Shown: piece after piece, positions 1-7,245 of the stretch
Layout: each line of letters opens with the position of its first letter
Numbering within the stretch: position 1 is the first letter of the stretch
From: Acidimicrobiaceae bacterium
Lineage (GTDB): Bacteria > Actinomycetota > Acidimicrobiia > Acidimicrobiales > MedAcidi-G1
Assembly: GCA_002729765.1 (NCBI GenBank)
Contig: PBYV01000033.1
Location: forward strand, 1-33,578
Direction: 5' to 3'
Length of the DNA: 33,578 bases
Made by a program: the position numbers and the translations under genes
The notes under the pieces: model-generated
Seen by the model: the letters and a program-made list of their open reading frames with translations, nothing else
The model's database searches: none
Told to the model about the DNA's origin: nothing

Positions 1-1
1 A

Positions 2-832
2 AGTTTGGATCATGAGATTGAAAGACTGATTTCTGCAACCGTGATTGACTTTGATGCTTTGGAGGTTCAAAGTCTTCTTTCTGGAGAGTATGACGTTGAA
101 GATGCTGTCTGCCAGATTCAATCAGGAGCTGGTGGAACCGATGCTCAAGATTGGGCTGAAATGTTACTACGCATGTATACAAGATGGGCTGAGAATAAGG
201 GATTAAAAATCGAACTAGATTCAGTATCACCTGGTACTGAAGCAGGAATTAGTTCAGCTGAATTTATTGTTCGAGGCCGTCATTCTTTTGGGTTTCTTCA
301 AAGTGAAAGAGGTGTCCATAGGTTGGTGCGTATATCGCCATTTAATAAAGAATCAAAGAGACATACAGCCTTTGCTTCTTTTCAAGTAGTTCCTTTCTTT
401 GAAAAAGTTACGGAACAGGTAGATATTGATGAAACAGAGTTACGCATCGACACTTATAGATCTTCAGGAGCAGGAGGTCAGCATGTGAATGTAACTGATT
501 CTGCTGTACGTATAACCCATATACCGACCGGGATAGTTACATCTTGCCAAAATGAGAGAAGCCAGCATCAGAACCGTGATAGAGCAATGCAAATGCTGGC
601 AGCAAAACTGCTTGACCTCGAGAGACAGCGCCGCGACGAGCAAATTGCTCAAATAAGTGGAGAACAATCAAATGTTGATTTTGGAAGTCAAATACGTTCA
701 TATGTGTTGCAGCCCTATCAAATGGTGAAAGATTTGAGAACAGATTTTGAGATTGGGGATGTCGCTAGAGTGCTCGATGGTGATCTAGATGACTTTATTG
801 AGGCTTACCTGCGTTGGAATCGAGCGAGATAA
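2..832 (+). CDS. prfB: Peptide chain release factor 2 (5'-truncated)
   Basis: Class I release factor RF2, which recognises UGA and UAA stop codons and triggers hydrolysis of peptidyl-tRNA on the ribosome. The reading frame is open to the window edge and the visible ~276 residues fall short of the usual ~360, so the N-terminus lies upstream; the TTG at 5 is an internal Leu codon, not a start. The RF2-type SPF codon-recognition tripeptide is visible in the context RISPFN, and the catalytic GGQ loop follows in SSGAGGQHVNV. The C-terminal helical part is complete and ends at TAA. The programmed +1 frameshift site found in many prfB genes would lie upstream and cannot be assessed. prfB just before ftsE-ftsX is a common bacterial arrangement. 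The 151 nt to ftsE hold no gene and no promoter I would defend. Confidence 0.96.
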   Translation, partial: SLDHEIERLISATVIDFDALEVQSLLSGEYDVEDAVCQIQSGAGGTDAQDWAEMLLRMYTRWAENKGLKIELDSVSPGTEAGISSAEFIVRGRHSFGFLQSERGVHRLVRISPFNKESKRHTAFASFQVVPFFEKVTEQVDIDETELRIDTYRSSGAGGQHVNVTDSAVRITHIPTGIVTSCQNERSQHQNRDRAMQMLAAKLLDLERQRRDEQIAQISGEQSNVDFGSQIRSYVLQPYQMVKDLRTDFEIGDVARVLDGDLDDFIEAYLRWNRAR

Positions 833-983
833 ATTGAACGCAGAGACGCCAATGAAATGTATTCTTGTTCCCTTTCTGGTACCTTCTCCGCAGTGCCGAA
901 AGTTATTTTTATGAGATGTTCATCGACTGAAATAGATAGTTATCTTCTGTTTTTTTATGAAGAACACGTGATGGGGGGTCAAA

Positions 984-1661
984 ATGATTCGATTTGAAAC
1001 TGTCACAAAGACCTATAAGGGTGAAGTAGTAGCCCTGAGGGAAGCATCTGCAGAAATCCAGAGAGGTGAGTTTGTATTTCTGGTAGGACCTTCGGGTTCA
1101 GGAAAATCAACTTTTATAAGGCTAATAAACAGGGAAGAAGTTCCGGATGCAGGAAAAATACTGGTTGCCGGAAAGGATGTTAGTTCTCTTAGTTCATGGA
1201 AAGTCCCTTACCTGCGTCGGAATATCGGTTATGTATTCCAGGATTATAAACTTTTACCAAAAAAGACTGTTACTGAAAACGTTGCTTTTGCTTTAGAGGT
1301 TATAGGGAGGCCTAGACCGATCATTAAGCGTCAGGTTCCTGCCATTTTAGAACTTGTTGGTCTTTCAAGAAAAGCAGATCGCCTTCCAGAAGAACTTTCA
1401 GGCGGTGAACAACAAAGGGTCTCAATTGCCAGAGCTTTCGTAAACAGACCGCTGATACTGTTGGCAGATGAACCAACAGGAAATTTAGACCCCGCAACTT
1501 CTGTAGGCATTATGAGACTTTTAGACAGAATAAATCGCAGTGGAACTACTGTCGTTATGGCCACACACGACCGCAGCATCGTAGACACAATGAGACGCCG
1601 AGTGATCGAGTTGGATAGAGGAATGCTTGTTCGTGACGAATCACGTGGAGTGTACGAATGA
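984..1661 (+). CDS. ftsE: Cell division ATP-binding protein FtsE
   Basis: Cytoplasmic ATPase of the FtsEX complex, which uses ATP hydrolysis to drive FtsX and so control peptidoglycan hydrolases at the division site. The 225-residue protein has every ABC ATPase motif: Walker [10 protein letters not shown] (35-43), Q-loop Gln86 in VFQDYK, signature LSGGEQQR (138-145), Walker B LILLADEP (157-164) and the H-loop histidine at 195 in ATHDRS. Its length is normal for FtsE. The ATG at 984 is preceded by a G-rich Shine-Dalgarno tract (six G) five bases upstream. The gene lies 33 nt before ftsX on the same strand, so the two are surely co-transcribed. FtsE rather than another small ABC ATPase is supported by the adjacent FtsX. 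Confidence 0.96.
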   Translation: MIRFETVTKTYKGEVVALREASAEIQRGEFVFLVGPSGSGKSTFIRLINREEVPDAGKILVAGKDVSSLSSWKVPYLRRNIGYVFQDYKLLPKKTVTENVAFALEVIGRPRPIIKRQVPAILELVGLSRKADRLPEELSGGEQQRVSIARAFVNRPLILLADEPTGNLDPATSVGIMRLLDRINRSGTTVVMATHDRSIVDTMRRRVIELDRGMLVRDESRGVYE

Positions 1662-1694
1662 AGACATGTCTCATGATTAGAGGGTTGCGCTGAG

Positions 1695-2591
1695 ATGATT
1701 TTTCGATTCTGGTATTTCATACGTGAGACTTTTGTAAGCCTCTGGCGAAACCTCAGCTTAACTCTTGCCGCCATTTTGACCGTGGCCATTTCTTTAGCGT
1801 TAGTTGGTTCCTCTTTACTGATCAGAGAAGGGGCGGAGCAGGCAACAGCACAATTCCAAGAAGGCGTTGAATTTATCGTCTTTATGAATGCAGACGCGTT
1901 GGAAAACCAAAATGAGGCGATCAGAAAAGTTCTCGACACAAGTCCTGCAATAAAGGAATATGTCTATGTCGACAAATTCGCAGCGTACGAAGAGTTTCGT
2001 GAACTTTTCGTTGATAAGCCCGAATTAGTGGAGAGCGTAACTCCTGAAATAATGCCGCCCTCTTACCGAATTGTTCCAAGAGACCCAGACGCAGACAATG
2101 TTACGGAACTAGCCAGACAATTCTCAGAACAGCCTGGTGTCAAGGAAGTTGCAACTGCAACAGAAGCGATTCGACAAATAGAAGACTTTTCAACAAGAGT
2201 CAGTCAGGCTCTTTTGCTAGCAGCAATAGTTCTTGTAGCAGTTTCGGCTGTACTTATATTGAACACAGTTTTCACAGCAATTTCAGGTCGTAAAACTGAA
2301 ATAGAAGTTATGAAACTTGTAGGTGCAACAAATTGGTTCATACGAATACCATTTATGTTGGAAGGAACTATCCATGGATTAATGGGAGCGGGACTCGCAG
2401 TTCCAGCTTTATTTGTTGTTGATAGCAAGGTTCTTGCATACTTCCAAGAATCAGAAGCAGTTCCTCTTTTTAGAGGATTTGCCGTTCCAGACGGATTTGT
2501 ATGGAATACAAGTATTTGGATACTTGTTATTGGGGCAGCGATTGGAATGATCGGCTCGGCTTTTGCCGTAACTAGATATTTGGATGTCTGA
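1695..2591 (+). CDS. ftsX: Cell division protein FtsX (permease-like)
   Basis: Membrane partner of FtsE in the divisome; its extracellular loop recruits and activates peptidoglycan hydrolases, RipC in mycobacteria. The 298-residue protein shows the FtsX layout: a short cytoplasmic N-terminus, one membrane helix at about residues 20-40, a large extracellular domain (about 45-165), then three C-terminal helices at about 168-192, 215-237 and 270-292, the last ending in a short tail. The loop segment PPSYRI and the post-helix KTEIEVMKLVGAT stretch are typical of the family. Start is ATG with GAGGG about ten bases upstream. The stop lies only 3 nt before the next start (Rieske protein), which suggests the operon continues. 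Confidence 0.95.
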   Translation: MIFRFWYFIRETFVSLWRNLSLTLAAILTVAISLALVGSSLLIREGAEQATAQFQEGVEFIVFMNADALENQNEAIRKVLDTSPAIKEYVYVDKFAAYEEFRELFVDKPELVESVTPEIMPPSYRIVPRDPDADNVTELARQFSEQPGVKEVATATEAIRQIEDFSTRVSQALLLAAIVLVAVSAVLILNTVFTAISGRKTEIEVMKLVGATNWFIRIPFMLEGTIHGLMGAGLAVPALFVVDSKVLAYFQESEAVPLFRGFAVPDGFVWNTSIWILVIGAAIGMIGSAFAVTRYLDV

Positions 2592-2594
2592 TCT

Positions 2595-2945
2595 TTGTCA
2601 GCAGAAGCTAGCTACCAATTGGCTGATGTAGAACCGCCTGAGACCGGTCAAATAAATGAAACTTCGTTAAACGGACGCGATTTAATTGTATGGAAAACTG
2701 AAAAGGGTGAATTGTGCGCGATGGAAGCGCGATGTCCACATCAGTGGACACATCTTGCTTATCAAGGCGTAGTCTCAGGCGAAGAAATTATTTGCACAAC
2801 GCACTTTTGGCGTTTTTCAACGGCAGGGGAGGGTTGCAAGGAGAATGTAAAAGGTAGGCGAGACCCTAAAGGGAATATTGACGTTATCCCTTGTTATGAG
2901 CAGGATGGCAAAATTTGGATCGCTACAACCGAAGGAGAAGATTAA
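2595..2945 (+). CDS. Small Rieske [2Fe-2S] ferredoxin-like protein
   Basis: A 116-residue soluble protein consisting essentially of one Rieske domain. The cluster ligands are visible as C-P-H (Cys47, His49) and C-T-T-H (Cys67, His70), 17 residues apart, as in Rieske ferredoxins and the N-terminal domains of ring-hydroxylating oxygenases. There is no signal peptide or membrane anchor, so it is probably a cytoplasmic one-electron carrier. The TTG start lies 3 nt after the ftsX stop, and the gene abuts the following methyltransferase start (TAA then ATG with no gap), implying translational coupling. No oxygenase catalytic subunit or reductase is adjacent, so its redox partner is unknown. It could serve an oxygenase encoded elsewhere. 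Family assignment is firm, role is not. Confidence 0.85.
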   Translation: MSAEASYQLADVEPPETGQINETSLNGRDLIVWKTEKGELCAMEARCPHQWTHLAYQGVVSGEEIICTTHFWRFSTAGEGCKENVKGRRDPKGNIDVIPCYEQDGKIWIATTEGED

Positions 2946-4007
2946 ATGGATGAAGATCTTGATTTAGAAAAGTTATTAAAATATTCGTTAGACACATGGT
3001 TGTTCAAACAAGGTGAAATGGTGTCTTTAGTGATACACCTCGGTCACCGTTTGGGTCTCTATGAAGCGATGGATGGAATCGGAAGCACTACGGCAGAAGA
3101 ATTGTCTAAATCTACAGAATGTCACGAAAGGTGGGTTTTGGAATGGCTCCGTTGTAATGCGGCTGCTGGTCTGATTAAAACTTCTGATGGAAGTAATTTC
3201 GAACTAGAACCAGAAGCTGCTGCGGTTTTAGCCCAATCAGATAAACCCACCTATGCGGCTGCAGTCTTTGCAAATCTTAAACCAATTGAAGTTGTAGATG
3301 GGATAGCAGAAGCCTTTAAGACTGGTATTGGACTTAGCTATGACGGCCAAGGAGATGGTTCAGAGCATGCAGTGGAAGCTATGTGTGGGCCTATGTCGAA
3401 AGCACTGCTCGTATCACAAGTATTACCCCTGTTGAATGGTGTAGAGGACAAAATGAGAGAAGGGGCACGAGTTGTTGATGTAGGTTGTGGAACAGGACTT
3501 GCGATAGAGCTTTTAGCAGAGGCATTTCCTGAATCAACTTTTGTTGGGTATGACCCATCGACAAGAGCTATAGGGGTAGCTCGAGAAAGGTTTTCCTCAT
3601 ATAAAAATGTGGAACTTTTCGATCTTGGTGCCGAGAGTATCCCTAGCTCTGCGGATGCTGATTTTGTCATGACATTAGACTGTCTTCACGATATGCCAAG
3701 ACCTGATATTGCACTCAAGGCAATTCATGGTGTTTTGAAAGACGATGGAACTCTTTTAGTCAAAGAAATTAAATCTTCTGCTACATGGGCTGATAATTTA
3801 AGAAATCCTGTCCTCGCGTTAATGTATGCGACTTCGATCACGACCTGTTTATCTTCGGCAATGTCAGACGTCGATACACTGGGATTAGGAACCTTAGGAT
3901 TAAATCCAGAATTATTGTCAGTGATGATAAAGGATGCTGGCTTCACTTCTTTTCATCAACATAAAGTCGAAGATCCAACGAATCTTTATTACGAAATCCG
4001 TCCTTAA
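2946..4007 (+). CDS. SAM-dependent methyltransferase with N-terminal winged-helix domain (Rv2258c-like)
   Basis: The 353-residue protein has an N-terminal winged-helix dimerisation-type region (about 20-95, with SLVIHLGHRLGLYEAM and later a TAEELS helix) and a class I methyltransferase core. Motif I is VVDVGCGTG (176-184), followed by the acidic end of strand 2 at FVGYDPS. The architecture matches O-methyltransferase-like proteins such as mycobacterial Rv2258c, often annotated as methyltransferase or transcriptional regulator; substrate cannot be deduced. It follows the Rieske gene without a gap (coupled) and probably ends an ftsE-ftsX-Rieske-methyltransferase operon. Its stop codon is one base from the stop of the convergent LysM lipoprotein gene. 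Confidence 0.85.
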   Translation: MDEDLDLEKLLKYSLDTWLFKQGEMVSLVIHLGHRLGLYEAMDGIGSTTAEELSKSTECHERWVLEWLRCNAAAGLIKTSDGSNFELEPEAAAVLAQSDKPTYAAAVFANLKPIEVVDGIAEAFKTGIGLSYDGQGDGSEHAVEAMCGPMSKALLVSQVLPLLNGVEDKMREGARVVDVGCGTGLAIELLAEAFPESTFVGYDPSTRAIGVARERFSSYKNVELFDLGAESIPSSADADFVMTLDCLHDMPRPDIALKAIHGVLKDDGTLLVKEIKSSATWADNLRNPVLALMYATSITTCLSSAMSDVDTLGLGTLGLNPELLSVMIKDAGFTSFHQHKVEDPTNLYYEIRP

Positions 4008-4008
4008 C

Positions 4009-5799
4009 TTAGTTTGTAAAAATATTTTCAGGGGGAGAAACCGGAAGAATGCAACCTGAATAATTTTGACTTTCAGCTTCTCCATTTATGACGCAGGGGA
4101 ACTGGTATTCCATGTGTTGGATCGATGAAGGTCTTGTCGGTTTATTGAGAGTAAAAGAACCAAATGAAAGTCCGGGGCTGTCTACGAAGCCAAGAGTAGA
4201 TAGGGACTCGTGAATTCTACGTCGACTTGGATTAACACCTGCGTCGTAGAGAGCCCGTGCGATATAGCGTGTGATTGAGCAAATCTTTAAAACTGCTTCA
4301 GTTCTTCTAGGGTCAATAGAGTGTTGATCTAGATCGGAAACACGTGAATACTCCTTGACGCACATTTTTTCAAAAGGCGAAAAGCGATTTTCGAAAATTC
4401 TTTGATTTTCGACATAGGGATGGGAAAAAATTATAGTGCCGTTGTAATAATCGGCAACTTCACTTCCCCCATAATTGAAGATGTGATTAGTTGACCGTTC
4501 ATCATCTTGTTGATTGAAAGCCGACTGAATTATTTGTGGCTTTGGTATGTCATTTGCAATCATCTGAGTTAAGAATTCAGGCAATGAAACAGCATTTAGT
4601 GTAGGGAAGAGAACATCAGGAGGATTCTCTATGAAGGCATCAATAGTTCTTTCAATTCCTGCATTACAAAAGATTCCACCCTCACAGTTGAGAAAGTGGA
4701 ATTCAGGGTCATAATTGAGTTTTCGGAGCGGTTCTACGAGTCCTGTTATGATCGACTCATAATTACCTAAAGAGTCATCGGCGACTATGGCTATGGATCG
4801 GTTAGTTAAAAGCCCGTTCTTTTCTGCGAATGTCAGCATCAAGGAAAAAGCTTGTTCAGCACTAAAAGAATCGATCAGGAGTCTGTTGTCAGAAGTAATT
4901 GCATTTTGATTAGGTAAAACTTTTGTTGTCACTAAAGCCGTTTTTTGTTCATTTACGATGCAATTCTCCAAAGGTCCAGAGAATTGAGAAATGTCGACCA
5001 CTATTACAGATGGGATATCTTTAGTCGCGTTTAGGCAAGCTATAGTGCCCAAAGTTGAAGTATCAATATCGAAAGCTTCTAGTGGGAAAGTAGTAATTTC
5101 TTGAAGATCAATTTTCCTGCCATGAAAACCTCCGCACTCTTCGTTTAGGATTTTTATGAAAGCGGAAAATATTTCCGATGTATCACCGCTGAAATTTTCA
5201 AAACTCAAAGTTTGCAGCTCATCTATTGAAGTTTCTATGTTGACTATGGAGACTGAATTTTCGGTTATTCCTCGGCCAGTAGATTGAGGTCCGAGTCCTA
5301 TTTGAAGCTCCTCTCCCACACGAATTTCCTGTCCGATAAAAATTAAATTCGGATTAGCGATGTCATTCATTTCTAGTACTTCCTGAAGTGTCAGATCATG
5401 CTTAGAGGCTATTTTCGCGAGAGAGTCACCTCTTTTCACTTCAACAGTCGCAGGAACAATTTCTTCTTTGACAGGAGGGTAAGTGGTGCAAAATGTATCC
5501 AGAGTTTGAAATGGGTGGGTTCGGTTGATTTCAGGTTTCCGATCAGAGAAATTTGAAGAAAAATCTTCAAAGTAGCTGCTACTTTCAGGAAGATCATCAA
5601 TTATTTTTTCAATATTTGCTGTTTGATCAGCAGAAGTATTATCGCTAATTTCAATCATCGTGCTTGTAGTACTCTGATTTATAGAAGCGTTAGTTATTTC
5701 ATTAGAAGGTGTTGTTTTACTTGTTTGATCGTCAGTATCCGAACAGGCGGCTGCCACTAAAGAGACTAGAAGAATAAATCTTATGCTTCTCTTTGTCAT
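4009..5799 (-). CDS. Lipoprotein with LysM domain fused to a type I periplasmic-binding domain
   Basis: A 596-residue exported lipoprotein. The N-terminus has basic residues, a hydrophobic stretch and a lipobox ending VAAAC (Cys19), followed by a Ser/Thr/Asn-rich linker to about residue 100. A LysM peptidoglycan-binding domain covers about 118-162, from KRGDSLAKIAS to the terminal IGQEIRVG. From about 185 to the end it resembles the branched-chain amino acid type of ABC substrate-binding protein (Peripla_BP_6-like), with alternating strand and helix segments such as NRSIAIVADDSLGNYES and PDVLFPTLNA. No permease or ATPase gene is adjacent. I infer a cell-surface ligand-binding protein held by both a lipid anchor and the wall; sensing or scavenging are both possible. 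Start ATG has AGGAG upstream. It is divergent from the 5965 gene. Confidence 0.82.
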   Translation of the reverse strand: MTKRSIRFILLVSLVAAACSDTDDQTSKTTPSNEITNASINQSTTSTMIEISDNTSADQTANIEKIIDDLPESSSYFEDFSSNFSDRKPEINRTHPFQTLDTFCTTYPPVKEEIVPATVEVKRGDSLAKIASKHDLTLQEVLEMNDIANPNLIFIGQEIRVGEELQIGLGPQSTGRGITENSVSIVNIETSIDELQTLSFENFSGDTSEIFSAFIKILNEECGGFHGRKIDLQEITTFPLEAFDIDTSTLGTIACLNATKDIPSVIVVDISQFSGPLENCIVNEQKTALVTTKVLPNQNAITSDNRLLIDSFSAEQAFSLMLTFAEKNGLLTNRSIAIVADDSLGNYESIITGLVEPLRKLNYDPEFHFLNCEGGIFCNAGIERTIDAFIENPPDVLFPTLNAVSLPEFLTQMIANDIPKPQIIQSAFNQQDDERSTNHIFNYGGSEVADYYNGTIIFSHPYVENQRIFENRFSPFEKMCVKEYSRVSDLDQHSIDPRRTEAVLKICSITRYIARALYDAGVNPSRRRIHESLSTLGFVDSPGLSFGSFTLNKPTRPSSIQHMEYQFPCVINGEAESQNYSGCILPVSPPENIFTN

Positions 5800-5901
5800 A
5801 GGTGAATCTCCTGAAATCCCTAAAAAGTCAACCGTCGGACGAGACTAATGCCTAGTATTGCGATTGAAGTGTCAAGATAAGAATTGTAGATAAAAACTTT
5901 T

Positions 5902-5914
5902 AAGTGACTCACTT
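5902..5914. promoter_or_regulatory. 13-bp perfect inverted repeat between divergent genes
   Basis: Six-base arms AAGTGA and TCACTT flank a single central base in the 165-bp region between the LysM lipoprotein (minus) and the 426-residue membrane protein (plus). The position suits an operator for one or both genes, but no regulator is encoded alongside. The minus strand of the same region also has a TTGACA hexamer, without a good -10 at normal spacing. The rest of 5800-5964 holds no gene. Confidence 0.35.
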
Positions 5915-5964
5915 CAGGAGTGTCTATTGCGTAGCCTCTTGTTGGTGAGGCACAGAGGGCAACA

Positions 5965-7245
5965 ATGGATGATACGGGTAGAGAAAACCAGCTAGACGAA
6001 GAAAGTTCAGATCAAGACGTCAATGAATTGGTGAAGGAACCAGAACAAGAATCAGAACTTTCTGAAGAAGAGACACGTGCTAGAAGACAAGCTTTTTTTC
6101 GAGCTAGAAAATTTTCAAAGTCACCAGTAGCTGCATATCAAGTTTCGCCAGGATCTAAATGGTCCACTGAAGAAGCTGATGAGGAAATAAGGAAGTTTTT
6201 AACACGTTTGGCTGGAGATCGCGATCTCGTTGAAACAGCAGACCCGGTTCAGCTCGCACAGGAAAATGACCTGCTATTACTTTTCGGACCTGATGAGGAG
6301 GAGGAATTTGCTCGATTAGCATTGCGGTTCCCTGAAGAAACTGTAAAGAACTGGGCCACTTTATTGAGTGGAGGCAGTAGATCAGAGGCATTCGGACCAA
6401 GATCCAGGGCTGAAAGACGCAGTGAGGCGGCCGTGGCATCAGAACTTCAGAGTGCTGTATTCAGACGTTTGATAACAGCAGGAATAGGTGTCGGTTTGAT
6501 TCTTGTTGTTTTCTTTGCACTTAAATCTCTAACAGATAATTCTGAAGAAAAAGTTGGCTTAGGTTTACGTTTTTCAGAAGTATCGAGTGTTGAAAGTGTC
6601 GAATCTAATAACAGTTATCTAGATTTATTTAACCCCATAACTGAACCGGCACTAGTGGCTACCGCCGAAAGAATCGTGGCGGTTAAACAGGGTGAGGAGC
6701 AATTGATGGAGCGCATCAAGGTTGATGTTCCGTACGAAGCCCTTCCAATTCTTCCTGGGGTACTGAGTGCGACTGTTTTCCAATATGGGGAAGGGCAAAT
6801 TGCTCTTGTGGGACCGGAAGGATGGGTTGCGGATTCATGCACAATGGTCTCTGTAACTACAAGTAATCTAAGGCCATTAGATGTGCTGCATTATGCTGGG
6901 TCCAGCACTGATTGCCCTTCAGAGATTAAAGGAACTGAAGCAAATCCAACGTGTTTAGGTAGTTCTGTTCTTGTTCTCCCAATAGCAATCCCACAGAGAA
7001 GTAATCCACAAAAACTTCCGGAAGGTGGCGTGGGTTGGGCTGAAAAGGTCAGATTTGCTATCGAAAGTCCTACAGCGGAACTGGACGGTTGGGAAGTGCT
7101 TTCAGTGAGAGGGACAATTGAAGTTCCAGAAGGTGTCGAAAATGTAGTCATACCAAAATTTGGCGGCGCTCCAGGAGATAAACTTGAAATAGATTTGGGT
7201 ATGGGTTCTGAAGGTCCAATAGCAGGGTCGTGCATAATTGAATAG
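5965..7245 (+). CDS. Unrecognised single-pass membrane protein with acidic N-terminus
   Basis: I do not recognise a family. The 426-residue protein begins with a highly acidic, Glu/Asp/Gln-rich segment (about 1-40). A mixed helical cytoplasmic region follows to about 165, including a FFRARKF stretch and a GPDEEEEFARLALRFPEE segment. One transmembrane helix lies at about 169-188, and the remaining ~235 residues form a probably extracytoplasmic domain rich in beta-type segments. That domain has four cysteines, in SCTMVS, TDCPSE, PTCLGS and GSCIIE, which could form two disulfides. The ATG has GAGGG five bases upstream. It overlaps the start of the DUF2079-like gene by 8 nt, so the two are coupled and may form a membrane complex. 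No catalytic motif is visible. Confidence 0.75.
   Translation: MDDTGRENQLDEESSDQDVNELVKEPEQESELSEEETRARRQAFFRARKFSKSPVAAYQVSPGSKWSTEEADEEIRKFLTRLAGDRDLVETADPVQLAQENDLLLLFGPDEEEEFARLALRFPEETVKNWATLLSGGSRSEAFGPRSRAERRSEAAVASELQSAVFRRLITAGIGVGLILVVFFALKSLTDNSEEKVGLGLRFSEVSSVESVESNNSYLDLFNPITEPALVATAERIVAVKQGEEQLMERIKVDVPYEALPILPGVLSATVFQYGEGQIALVGPEGWVADSCTMVSVTTSNLRPLDVLHYAGSSTDCPSEIKGTEANPTCLGSSVLVLPIAIPQRSNPQKLPEGGVGWAEKVRFAIESPTAELDGWEVLSVRGTIEVPEGVENVVIPKFGGAPGDKLEIDLGMGSEGPIAGSCIIE

Noticed and set aside
1331-1939. 202-codon minus-strand frame opposite ftsE/ftsX
   Set aside because: It lies antisense to two well-supported genes, has Ser/Thr/Arg-rich shadow composition and no recognisable motif.
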